Shown here: piece after piece, positions 30,441-38,770 of the stretch
Position numbering within the stretch: the stretch's first letter is position 1
How the letters are laid out: every line of letters begins with the position of its first letter
DNA from: Oceanicaulis sp. HTCC2633
GTDB lineage: Bacteria; Pseudomonadota; Alphaproteobacteria; Caulobacterales; Maricaulaceae
NCBI RefSeq assembly: GCF_000152745.1
Contig: NZ_CH672428.1
Location: 131,281 to 195,280 of the forward strand
Direction: 5' to 3'
DNA: 64,000 bases
Notes under the pieces: model-generated
Databases searched by the model: none
Told to the model about the DNA's origin: nothing
Seen by the model: the letters and a program-made list of their open reading frames with translations, nothing else
Translations under genes and position numbers: made by a program

Positions 30441-31595
30441 TCACTCCGCCTTGATGGCCAGTTGCAGGCCGTCATTGGTGTGCTGACGGGCGGGCAGGTG
30501 AAATTGAGTGGCGGGATTGTAGCTCTGGCGAGGCTGGGTCCAGATTTGCCCAGTGCTGCCGACAAGTATCCAGTATTCAGGGGTGATTGCCACGCCGCGA
30601 CTTTGGGAACTCGTTGTCAGGGCTGAAACCGTCAGAGGGCTTGTGCGAACATCAGGGCCTACACGCACCTCATTCGATGCGTGGACCCAATATTCTGCAT
30701 CGCCATCAAAGACGACCGAATTCACATTAGACTGAATGTTGACATTTAGGCCCGTGGTTTGGGCTATAGCCCACGTTCCAAACGGGTCGGTCGCGGTCGC
30801 ATAATTCTGACCGTTAAACACAAACCACTGGCCATGGGCGTAATGCGGCTCGCCCCAATCGTTTGCTGTCGTCCCGACGCTTACATCAACCCAACCGGTG
30901 AAAAGATCATCGCTGACAAGAATTTTCCCGTCAAAGCCACAAACAACGATCTGTGCGCCATTTGTCCCGAGCGTCGCCACGTTGCCAGATGATACGCCAC
31001 TAAAGGATAGCAATGTGGGCGTGATTTCCGGGCTCGTGGTATAATAAAGATAAGAGGTTGTGCCACTGTATCTGACCCACACAAGATAATCGCCAAACCT
31101 GATCCATTTCGTGAAAGAGTTTGACGTATACCCACTCTTCAGGGTCCAAGTGCCGGTTGGATCAGTCGCGTACCATATATTCGACGGTCCGTTAGCGATC
31201 CAGTATCCAGTCACCTCGTCATAAGCGACATATTCGAGGTTGTTGTTCATGAAGTCGGTCGCGTTGCGGGTCCAAGTGCCGGTTGGATCAGTCGCGTACC
31301 AAAGGTGTCCTTGATCGCCCACTGCGACGTAGTACCCATTGCCGTAACCAGCAGAATTAAGCGCAACGCTGAAAGAGCTTGAAACGCTGGTGTTTACCGT
31401 CCAGACGCCTGTCGGCGCATTGTTAGGCTTCAACCCGATCTGATCGAACAAATCCGGGTAAGCGGACTGCAACAGGGTTTGCGCCGTACCGCGACGGATA
31501 AAGCCGGGCGGCGCGGATGCGCCCTGCTCGATGCCAATATGAGCGCCGATGGGCAAGCCACCGCCAGCCCGGTATCCCAGATCAATCTCAGCCAT
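30441..31595 (-). CDS. Tail fibre protein: collar domain split by a propeller-like insert
   Basis: The 384-residue protein starts with a phage tail-collar-like segment (IGIEQGASAPPGFIRRGTAQTLLQSAYPDLFDQIG, residues 20-54) and ends with what looks like the second half of that domain (NPATQFHLPARQHTNDGLQLAIKAE, 360-384). Between them, about 60-355, are repeats with WYATDPTGTWT, WVDVSVG, FVFNGQNYATATDPFGTW and similar strands every 40 or so residues, as in beta-propellers. The DNA is much more AT-rich than the neighbours and contains an exact 34-base repeat, so the insert is recent or under diversification. Likely role: host recognition. Its start overlaps the stop of the upstream fibre gene by one base. 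Confidence 0.72.
   Translation of the reverse strand: MAEIDLGYRAGGGLPIGAHIGIEQGASAPPGFIRRGTAQTLLQSAYPDLFDQIGLKPNNAPTGVWTVNTSVSSSFSVALNSAGYGNGYYVAVGDQGHLWYATDPTGTWTRNATDFMNNNLEYVAYDEVTGYWIANGPSNIWYATDPTGTWTLKSGYTSNSFTKWIRFGDYLVWVRYSGTTSYLYYTTSPEITPTLLSFSGVSSGNVATLGTNGAQIVVCGFDGKILVSDDLFTGWVDVSVGTTANDWGEPHYAHGQWFVFNGQNYATATDPFGTWAIAQTTGLNVNIQSNVNSVVFDGDAEYWVHASNEVRVGPDVRTSPLTVSALTTSSQSRGVAITPEYWILVGSTGQIWTQPRQSYNPATQFHLPARQHTNDGLQLAIKAE
31142..31301 (-). repeat. Exact 34-bp direct repeat inside the fibre gene
   Basis: Bases 31142-31175 and 31268-31301 are identical. The copies are 126 bases (42 codons) apart and in frame, matching the spacing of the protein repeat that contains WYATDPTGTW. Duplication of one propeller blade is the simplest reading. 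Confidence 0.9.
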
Positions 31596-32800
31596 TACAA
31601 AAACCTCTGAACAATGCCCGCGCCCGTGGCGAGCAGGGTGATGCGTGAACCGGCGAAGAGCACGGGCGTATCGGCGGCGGTGTCGATCACCTCACCATCA
31701 ACGATCAGCGTGTTGTTACCGGGTGCGAGGATCACCTTGCCGCCGCCGACAAACAGGTCGCGCCGCCAGCCCGCAGGCCGGTCATCGGGCAAGGTGATCG
31801 TGATGGTGCTGTCTGTTGCGCCCGACGCATCCAGCCGCACCGGCAAGGCGGGCGGGGCGATCTCGGCGGTCAGGACCGTGTCAGACGTAAGGACGGTTTC
31901 GCCCTCGGCGTTATCGTCGCGCTTCAAAAGCACGTCCCAGGACGGCGACAACTCTTCTGGCGTCACCCCCACAAGGTTCGTAACGCCATCAGCGGCGATG
32001 TACGTTTCACCGAACAGGGTGACGATATCGCCCGCCTGATAGGTCGTGCTGGCGTCATAGACGCCCTTGAAGCTGTTCAGCACCGTCCCTGTCAGACCGC
32101 GCGGAATATCCAGCTCGAACACCGCATCGAACTCATCGCCAACATTGCGGATCGCCGGGGGCTGATCGGCGGCGATGATGGTGATGGCGCTGATCTGGAT
32201 TGTGGCGCGGGCGCCTTTGTCGCCCTTATCACCGCGCGGGATTGTGATGCGCAGTTGGGCGGCTTGGGCCGTGCCGATATTCTCGATCACCACATCCGTG
32301 CCGGGATTGCCGGTGAGAACTTCGGCCACTTCCAGCGTGCCGGTGTCGCCTTTGTCGCCTTTCTCACCGCGCGGAATCCGAAACACCAATTCGGCCCGGC
32401 GCGTTGTGCCGTTGTTGATGACCTCGGGAGCCGCGCCGGGCGCAAGCATGACCACGTCAATCGACACGATTTCAGCGTCATCACCATCCAGAACAACAGA
32501 CGGCTCGCCCCAGCCCGACGCGGTTTTCGGGCCATAGAACGCCCGTTCATCCACACTAAAGGCCAGCGCCCCCACCCGGCCCTCATCCGCCAGAGGCGGG
32601 CCGGATTTGATCAACGCGCCCTCGATCCGCGCGAGGAAATCCACCACGCGAGAGGAGAGTTGTGGGTTGCTGACAGACAGGCCGATCAGGGCGTTGGTCA
32701 GCGACAGGATTTCGGTTTCGGCCTCAGCCTCGGTCAACGCGCCCGACGCCACGCCGGACACGACTGCGGCAAGGCCAGATGCAAAGGTTTCATTGCTCAT
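31595..32800 (-). CDS. Phage tail fibre protein with collagen-like segments
   Basis: The 401-residue product contains three short collagen-like runs (IPRGEKGDKGDTG, IPRGDKGDKGA and IPRGLTG), the standard bridging elements of trimeric phage fibres, each after a beta-rich module. A GVYDASTTYQAGDIVTLFGETYIA segment (about 245-268) matches the carbohydrate-binding-like module often found in fibres. ATG at 32800 has AGGA upstream. It sits between the tail tip gene (10-base gap) and the collar protein (TAATG overlap). Confidence 0.8.
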   Translation of the reverse strand: MSNETFASGLAAVVSGVASGALTEAEAETEILSLTNALIGLSVSNPQLSSRVVDFLARIEGALIKSGPPLADEGRVGALAFSVDERAFYGPKTASGWGEPSVVLDGDDAEIVSIDVVMLAPGAAPEVINNGTTRRAELVFRIPRGEKGDKGDTGTLEVAEVLTGNPGTDVVIENIGTAQAAQLRITIPRGDKGDKGARATIQISAITIIAADQPPAIRNVGDEFDAVFELDIPRGLTGTVLNSFKGVYDASTTYQAGDIVTLFGETYIAADGVTNLVGVTPEELSPSWDVLLKRDDNAEGETVLTSDTVLTAEIAPPALPVRLDASGATDSTITITLPDDRPAGWRRDLFVGGGKVILAPGNNTLIVDGEVIDTAADTPVLFAGSRITLLATGAGIVQRFL

Positions 32801-32810
32801 GTCTAATCCT

Positions 32811-35800
32811 CTAGGCCGTTTCGAACGGGCCGGATGCGTCGGCTCTGATCTTGAGATTGACGCCAACGAGCTGCAGGAATGACCGCATCAGCGTGTCGTT
32901 CGGGCTCTCAACAGCGTATCCATTGCTCATCGCGCCGCGGGCGCTGATGACGACCCTGGCGCGGATCGTCTGGGACAGGTCCGCCGTCCATGGCAGGGAT
33001 TGGGCTGCGTCTTCATCCAGCGGCTCATTGGCGCCATAGGTGTTCGGCACGGCGCCCACATTGCCCGTGGCGCGATGGACGCGATTGGCCTTGTCAAAGA
33101 CGATATGTGTTTGCCAGATCGAGCCGTTGAACCACTCAATCGCCAACTGATCCTGAAAGAAGAAATAGGCGAAGGTGTTGTTTACGGCGCGGCAGCGATA
33201 GCTCAGATCAATATCGACCTCATCGCCAGACAAGACCGTGACGCCCGGCGTCGTCAGCGTCAGGGTGTTGAACTGGGCGGGCGTGCGGGCGCTGACCCCG
33301 CTCGACACCAGATCATGCGCCGCCACATAGGCCCGACGCCGACCGCCCAGCTCGCCCGGCGCGATACCGTTGCGGAACAAACCCAGCTCGGTGTCAAACT
33401 GCATCTGCCCGTTCGACTTGCGGAAATAGCCGCGCCCATTGTTGGCGAAATCCACCTCGAACGTACGCACATCGCCCGCCGCGTTCGTGGCGTAGAGCAC
33501 GTTATTGACCGCATCGATAAAGAAGCGCGGATCGTCGATCGTCAGACCCCAGGCGAAACGCTGGGCGTAGTGGCGAATTTCCGAGGCGGCGACGCCGTTG
33601 ATATCCGAAGCCGCGATCTGCACGCCCGCAGCGCCCGCGCCTGCCGCGACGCCGAGCAACCGCGTGGCCAGCTTGGTGGCGATTTCCGACTGCACTAGCG
33701 CCAGATCAGTTGAAACCGCATCAATCTGACCATCCAGCCCGGCTTCCAGCGTGGCGAGCGCCGAGGCCCGCGCCGCGCCAATCGCCGCCTCGACCGCATC
33801 CACATAGGTGATCGTGGCGTAGGCGGACAGGTCCGGCGCATCGTCATTGATCTGATCGATCTGTGCTTGCAGGCCCGACACCGCCGTCGCTGAGGCTTGC
33901 TGCAAGCTGACTGCGACTGCATCCACGTAAGTGATCGTCGCATAGGCGCTCAGGTCCGGGCCTTCGCCGGTCGGGTCCAGGGCGTCGATCTGGGCTTGCA
34001 ACTGAGCGACTGCCGTGGCGCTCGCAGCCTGCAATCCCGCCTCGACCGTGTCCACATAATTGATCGTCGCATAGGCGCTCAGGTCCGGGCCGGTGCCGTC
34101 CGGGTCGAGCGCGTTGATCTGCGCTTGCAGGCTGTTGATATCAACCGCAATAGCGCTGTTGGCGTCTGCGATGGCCTGCGTCAGTTCGGTCTTGCTGGCA
34201 TAGCTTGTCAGCTCAGCCGCGAACCCCGCCTCGATCTGGGTTCGTTGCGTGGCGCTCGCCGCCTGCAGGCTCGCCTCCACATTGTCCACATAGGTGATCG
34301 TGGCATAAGCGGAGAGGTCCGGGCCGGTGCCGTCCGGGTCGAGCGCGTTGATCTGCGCTTGCAATTGAGCAACCGCACTGGCCCGCGTCAGGGCCTCACT
34401 GGCGACGGTCTGCTGCACATAGGTGATCGTGGCCAGCCCCGACAGCGACGGGATGGAATTGCGCACCACGTTGATCTCGGACGACAAGGCGCTGGTGACA
34501 GTCTGACGCGCGACCCGTTCGTCATCGATCAGGGCCGTGACCTGGGAGAGCGTTGCGCGGGTCTCAAGCTCGGTGCGGATCGCCGCATCTTCAGCGGCAT
34601 AATTCGCCGTGACCGCGTCCACGTCGGTCGCCAGTTGCGCCAGAGCGTCAGACAACAGCTCATCCGCACGACCGCGCGCCTGATTGACCGCTGTCAGCAC
34701 CCCGCCCAGAGACGCGGCGATCTGCACAAGCGCATCATCCGCCCGCCGCTCACGCTCCTCTTGCGCATCCAGCGCCAGCGACATGAGCGCCTCGGCGAGC
34801 CGGTTGGCGTCATTAAGAGCGCCCTGCACCACTGACGCCGGGATGCCGCCGACGCTGTCAGCAGATGAGGCGACCATGACACCCGGGATCGCCACACCTT
34901 CGACCACCGTCCAGCCGGACGGCTCGCGCCATTGCGCCCAGGTCTGAAGGCCCACATCCACCGTCCGGCCATAAGGGATGGTGTAGATCGTCTTGCCGCC
35001 GAGGCGCGGCTCGATCGCGTCGATCTGGGCGAAGCTTGAGTCCGGATCCCCGGCGGGCTTGATGGCGACCAGCACCATCTGGGCCTCGGGGCTGGTGATG
35101 GCGTCAAAGCTGACGGTCAGCGCCGGGCGCTTCACCCCGCCTTCGCTTTCCTCGAGCGCCGCGCTCGCCGTGACATTGGAGGGCGCGGCCAGCGCCGGGG
35201 CAGTCGCCGCCTCCACATCCACCTGCACGGAGTCCGACCAGTCGCCCTGGTCATCGCGCGGGCCGACCGCGGCGATCTGGAGATCGAGCGCAGCACGGGG
35301 CAGATCCGGCGTGCGCAGTCGCACGGTCCAGCCCTCGACTTCATCGCCTTCGATCACATCGCCGCTGATCGCGCTTTCGGTCCAGCCGCCATCAGGCCGG
35401 ATCCGCCAGCGCACGCGCCAGCCCAGATCCGTGCGCGGCACATCGACCGAGCCCGCCCCGGCGATATCGTATGAGCGAACGGGCGCCGAGAAAGTCAGCA
35501 CCGCCACCGCCTGACGCTGGCCGCCGAAGCGGGATTCAGTCTCCACCGCGGCGCTGACATCACCCGTGTCGATCACGGGCGGGGTGGACAGTTCACTCTC
35601 GGACGGCGCAGGCGGGGCGGCGCCCTCTTCGGCGTCGGGATCGAACGCATCCGCATCCGTGTCATAGAGCGCCCAGTCGATGATGACCGCGCCGCCATCA
35701 GAGAAATCAATCTCCAGCGCCTCGACTTCCACGATCTTGCCGCGCAGGAACTCCGAGTTGGGATAGTCCGCCGGGAATTTCAGCCAGCGTTCGCCCATCA

Positions 35801-37139
35801 GGTCGAGCGCCGGCAGGGACAGGCGCAAGGTTCCGCGCGCCTCGGCATTGCGGCGCAGGGCGATGCGTTTGAGCAGGCGCGTCAGCTGGCCATGGGACTG
35901 GACCTGCGTCATGGGCACGCGCTCATAGCGGCGCTTGCCGGTCAGCGCGATCGAGCCCTGATCGTACCAGGGCGCGCCCTCGACCTGGCTGAATTTCTTG
36001 TCCGGGTCGGTGTAGAAGCCGACAAAGACATTCTTCAGCTGTTCATCGGGAACGCCGCGATTGATGGCGTGAGCGATCACCCAATCCGAATTGATCTCCA
36101 CCGCCGAGCCGTCATAGGCGCCGACCTTGATGGTCAGGGCGCCGTCGCCAGTTTCCGACAGCCAGCCATCGCAGGACGCCAGAAAACGCGCGATCGTGTC
36201 CGCCGGCTCCTCACCCACGAAATACTCGAAATCGCACTGATAGCGCGGCTCTGTCCCGCCGCCCTTTTTCGGGACGAGTTGGTCACAGGCATTGGCGGCG
36301 GCCATCCAGGCGTCCAGATGGGGCGCAATCTCGGTGTCGAAATCCATGCCCAGACCCAAAGCGCGATCCGGTTCTGACGGATCGGGAACCGCCGGATTGC
36401 ACAGATAGGTGACCATCTGCAGGACCGGATTGCGCGAACCCGGGCTCCAGCCGCGCCAGTTCTCGACCGACTGGCCGGACTGGCGGACGTCGAAACAATA
36501 CTGGGCGCGATAGACAACCGAGGGGCGCGGCAGGCCCAGCGGATAAACCTTGGGCAGGCGCTCCTTTTTCGGGCCGAGACACAACAGCTCCAGCGCCGCG
36601 ACGCCGTCCATGCAGTGCTGGGATGACCATTCACCCGGAACCTTGCCCGCCGCCCGGGTGAAGGCGGTCTGGTTCGCGGTCCCCAGACGGGTGTCGATAT
36701 AGATCGCCTCGAAATACTGCCCCGAGCGCGAATCCCCCTGCACAAAGCCCGCGCCCAGAGGGCCGGTTCCCAGCGACACCGGATCATCATGAAGATAGAT
36801 CTGGTCGATCCCGGCGATGCGGCCGTCATGAAAAGCCAGCACGTCGATGGAATCCCCGCCCGAGGTGGAATAGAGCGTATAGGCCCCCGCCGAGCGAACC
36901 CGGCCAAAGGCGGCGGTGCGCTCGGGCGTGGGCTGGCGCTGCGCGATCCGGCTGTCGGGCGTGCTGACACGGGGCGCGAAGGCGGCATTGAGGGCGGCGC
37001 TGGCGCCAACTGTCAGGCCAACCTTGGCGGCGAACACCGCGCTTTTCGCCAGGAAGGCCGCAGCCGCCTTGGAGGCGCCCGCCTTGAGCGCGGTGGAGGC
37101 GACGACCTTGAAGATATAGGCGGCGGCGGTTTCAGCCAT
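32811..37139 (-). CDS. Tail tip / host-specificity protein, gpJ-like
   Basis: At 1442 residues this is the largest phage gene. It begins with an Ala-rich hydrophobic segment (1-50), continues with a tail-tip core (about 60-520, including HCMDGVAALELLCLG, MVTYLCNPAVPDP and a Trp/Gly-rich barrel), then fibronectin-III-like domains (about 540-760), and a C-terminal fibre of repeated coiled-coil units (DLSAYATITYVD...LQAQINALDPDGTGP, about 850-1130), ending in a beta-rich tip. It should form the central fibre of a siphovirus tail and bind the receptor. ATG at 37139 follows GGAGGG; the next gene upstream overlaps by 8 bases. Confidence 0.85.
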   Translation of the reverse strand: MAETAAAYIFKVVASTALKAGASKAAAAFLAKSAVFAAKVGLTVGASAALNAAFAPRVSTPDSRIAQRQPTPERTAAFGRVRSAGAYTLYSTSGGDSIDVLAFHDGRIAGIDQIYLHDDPVSLGTGPLGAGFVQGDSRSGQYFEAIYIDTRLGTANQTAFTRAAGKVPGEWSSQHCMDGVAALELLCLGPKKERLPKVYPLGLPRPSVVYRAQYCFDVRQSGQSVENWRGWSPGSRNPVLQMVTYLCNPAVPDPSEPDRALGLGMDFDTEIAPHLDAWMAAANACDQLVPKKGGGTEPRYQCDFEYFVGEEPADTIARFLASCDGWLSETGDGALTIKVGAYDGSAVEINSDWVIAHAINRGVPDEQLKNVFVGFYTDPDKKFSQVEGAPWYDQGSIALTGKRRYERVPMTQVQSHGQLTRLLKRIALRRNAEARGTLRLSLPALDLMGERWLKFPADYPNSEFLRGKIVEVEALEIDFSDGGAVIIDWALYDTDADAFDPDAEEGAAPPAPSESELSTPPVIDTGDVSAAVETESRFGGQRQAVAVLTFSAPVRSYDIAGAGSVDVPRTDLGWRVRWRIRPDGGWTESAISGDVIEGDEVEGWTVRLRTPDLPRAALDLQIAAVGPRDDQGDWSDSVQVDVEAATAPALAAPSNVTASAALEESEGGVKRPALTVSFDAITSPEAQMVLVAIKPAGDPDSSFAQIDAIEPRLGGKTIYTIPYGRTVDVGLQTWAQWREPSGWTVVEGVAIPGVMVASSADSVGGIPASVVQGALNDANRLAEALMSLALDAQEERERRADDALVQIAASLGGVLTAVNQARGRADELLSDALAQLATDVDAVTANYAAEDAAIRTELETRATLSQVTALIDDERVARQTVTSALSSEINVVRNSIPSLSGLATITYVQQTVASEALTRASAVAQLQAQINALDPDGTGPDLSAYATITYVDNVEASLQAASATQRTQIEAGFAAELTSYASKTELTQAIADANSAIAVDINSLQAQINALDPDGTGPDLSAYATINYVDTVEAGLQAASATAVAQLQAQIDALDPTGEGPDLSAYATITYVDAVAVSLQQASATAVSGLQAQIDQINDDAPDLSAYATITYVDAVEAAIGAARASALATLEAGLDGQIDAVSTDLALVQSEIATKLATRLLGVAAGAGAAGVQIAASDINGVAASEIRHYAQRFAWGLTIDDPRFFIDAVNNVLYATNAAGDVRTFEVDFANNGRGYFRKSNGQMQFDTELGLFRNGIAPGELGGRRRAYVAAHDLVSSGVSARTPAQFNTLTLTTPGVTVLSGDEVDIDLSYRCRAVNNTFAYFFFQDQLAIEWFNGSIWQTHIVFDKANRVHRATGNVGAVPNTYGANEPLDEDAAQSLPWTADLSQTIRARVVISARGAMSNGYAVESPNDTLMRSFLQLVGVNLKIRADASGPFETA
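33770..34440 (-). repeat. Tandem repeat region encoding the coiled-coil stalk of the tail tip protein
   Basis: Four to five related units start with DLSAYATITYVD and end with LQAQIDALDPDG-type linkers. An exact 49-base repeat occurs at 34081-34129 and 34315-34363, 234 bases (78 codons) apart. Recombination between units could change stalk length. Confidence 0.8.
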
Positions 37140-37548
37140 GAACAACCCTCCACACCTTCAGCGCTTCCACATGCGTGATCACCAGCCCATCCCGGCCCAT
37201 CCACAGCGCCCATCCGCCGGCGGGCGCGCGCACGGCGCAGACCCGGTTCCGGCGTCCGTCCTGATCGCGTGTCAGCACAAGCCCGACATCGCCGGGGCGC
37301 GCCTTGGCGCAGGCAACCACCCGGGCGCCGCAGCCTGCGGCGACGTCCGCCATGACGCGGCGCATGCCGCCGCGTTGCGCCAGCGCAGCGCGCCAGCCCT
37401 GTTCAGGGAGTTCGCGCACCCAGGGCGCGGGATGCGCGCCCGTCGCCATTTCCACCCAGTCGGCGGCGAAGGCGGCGCAATTGGCGAAGCGCGCGCCGGC
37501 GGCGTGATCGAGCCAGCGCGCGAGATCCGCGCTCACGCCTTGGGCCAT
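37132..37548 (-). CDS. Tail assembly NlpC/P60-like protein (DUF6950-like)
   Basis: The 138-residue protein has an N-terminal catalytic-type segment (FANCAAFAADWVEMATGAHP, Cys near residue 24), the WRAALAQRGGMRRVMADV helix, a small beta domain (GDVGLVLTRDQDGRRNRVCAV) and a terminal VITHVEALKVWR with a His. It is encoded directly upstream of the tail tip gene, the usual place of the tail peptidase that helps the tip cross peptidoglycan. The family name is by eye. Confidence 0.7.
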   Translation of the reverse strand: MAQGVSADLARWLDHAAGARFANCAAFAADWVEMATGAHPAPWVRELPEQGWRAALAQRGGMRRVMADVAAGCGARVVACAKARPGDVGLVLTRDQDGRRNRVCAVRAPAGGWALWMGRDGLVITHVEALKVWRVVHG

Positions 37549-38141
37549 TTCTTTTCGACGCCTTCAGACAGCGCCGCCACATTGTCGAAACCGCGATCGC
37601 CGGGTGCATCGAGCGCCTGATCGTTCGGGGTCCAGAAAAACGCCTTGCCCTGACGGCGCCCGGTAAAGCGCGAGCCGATGGAGATCGAGACCGTCGAGGT
37701 CGGACGCGCCGGATCCCTTCCGTCCTGCTGCACAGACGTGCCGTGCGACACCCCGCGCCGGATCCAGCGAACAGCGCCCACAGGCTGCCAGTGCTTGTCC
37801 AGCGGCCAGAGCCCAAAGACGGCCTGACGATTGCGCGCAGAAACGGCTTCGGACTCCGCGAGCGCCGCCAGACGGCCATCTTCATCAGGGGCGCTCAGGG
37901 ACAGCTCGATCCGGCTGGCCGTGCCGTTGAACAAAGATTCCAGCGTCGGCAGGTCCGGCAAGGCCCCAAGGCCCTGATAGAGCGCGCCATCCACCGTCTC
38001 GACCGTATCTGACGGGACGGGCAATTCGCCCGGGCCCGACCAGATCCGGACCGGGTTCGGCGTCGCCAGCCGGAACAGCAGCGCGAAACGATTGCCCGCC
38101 TCTCGCATGGCCGTGCGCTGCGCATCGCTAAACAGCGCCAT
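37533..38141 (-). CDS. Minor tail protein (between tape measure and tail tip)
   Basis: The 202-residue protein (MALFSDAQRTAMREAGNRFALLFRLATPNPVRIWSGPGELP...) is beta-rich with no membrane segments; its central IELSLSAPDEDGRLAAL and SISIGSRFTGRRQGKAFFWT resemble phage distal tail components. Position suggests a baseplate/distal tail protein comparable to those in gene transfer agents and alphaproteobacterial siphophages. It overlaps both neighbours by 14-16 bases. Function is inferred by position. Confidence 0.65.
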   Translation of the reverse strand: MALFSDAQRTAMREAGNRFALLFRLATPNPVRIWSGPGELPVPSDTVETVDGALYQGLGALPDLPTLESLFNGTASRIELSLSAPDEDGRLAALAESEAVSARNRQAVFGLWPLDKHWQPVGAVRWIRRGVSHGTSVQQDGRDPARPTSTVSISIGSRFTGRRQGKAFFWTPNDQALDAPGDRGFDNVAALSEGVEKKWPKA

Positions 38142-38760
38142 TGATCCGCTCCATATGCTCGCGCCATTCAACGGTCCGGCTCTGGATCACCGTCTCGCCA
38201 TCCTCTTCCACGGTCGCGGCGTCAGGATTGGCGAGGACCATCACGCAACGCGGATCCGCGATATCAAGCGCGGTTCCGGATGCGGCCGCTTCGCGCAAGG
38301 GCGGGCGCACGCTGATCGACCAGACGCCGCCCGATTGCCCCGTCGCGGACTGGATCCGGTAAAAGCGCGCCCCCCAGCCGGGATGATCGATCGTGAAGAC
38401 ATGGCCGCGCTTGAGCGTCCCGCCGCCGGTCACCAGCACGCTCAGCGCCGTGGCGCGGGCGACCGCATCCGTAGACAGGGCGATCGCACTGACACCTTCG
38501 GGCGTGGTGATGCGCTTTTTCAGGGGCACGATTACGGGCGTCGAGCCGCCATCGCAGCCATCGATGAAACCGTTCCAGTCGAGCTTCACGGCGTCAGTGC
38601 GCAGCGAACACTCTTCCCGCGCGGTCCAGAAGCCGCCGCCCGAGAAATTCGCTGTGGCGATGACACCCGATTTTGACCGCCCGCCAATCACTGCCGCACC
38701 GACCAGCGTCGCGCCATGACGTTTGCGTCGCCCGACAAAGGGCCAGACCTCCAGAGCCAT
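38128..38760 (-). CDS. Minor tail protein
   Basis: The 210-residue protein follows the tape-measure gene (10-base gap). It is beta-rich (TLKRGHVFTIDHPGWGARFYRIQSATGQSGGVWSISV) with a conserved-looking RPPLREA segment, consistent with a distal tail ring protein. The start is preceded by a run of seven G, acting as the ribosome site. No named family was recognised with certainty. Confidence 0.65.
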   Translation of the reverse strand: MALEVWPFVGRRKRHGATLVGAAVIGGRSKSGVIATANFSGGGFWTAREECSLRTDAVKLDWNGFIDGCDGGSTPVIVPLKKRITTPEGVSAIALSTDAVARATALSVLVTGGGTLKRGHVFTIDHPGWGARFYRIQSATGQSGGVWSISVRPPLREAAASGTALDIADPRCVMVLANPDAATVEEDGETVIQSRTVEWREHMERINGAV

Positions 38761-38770
38761 GATCCCCCCC

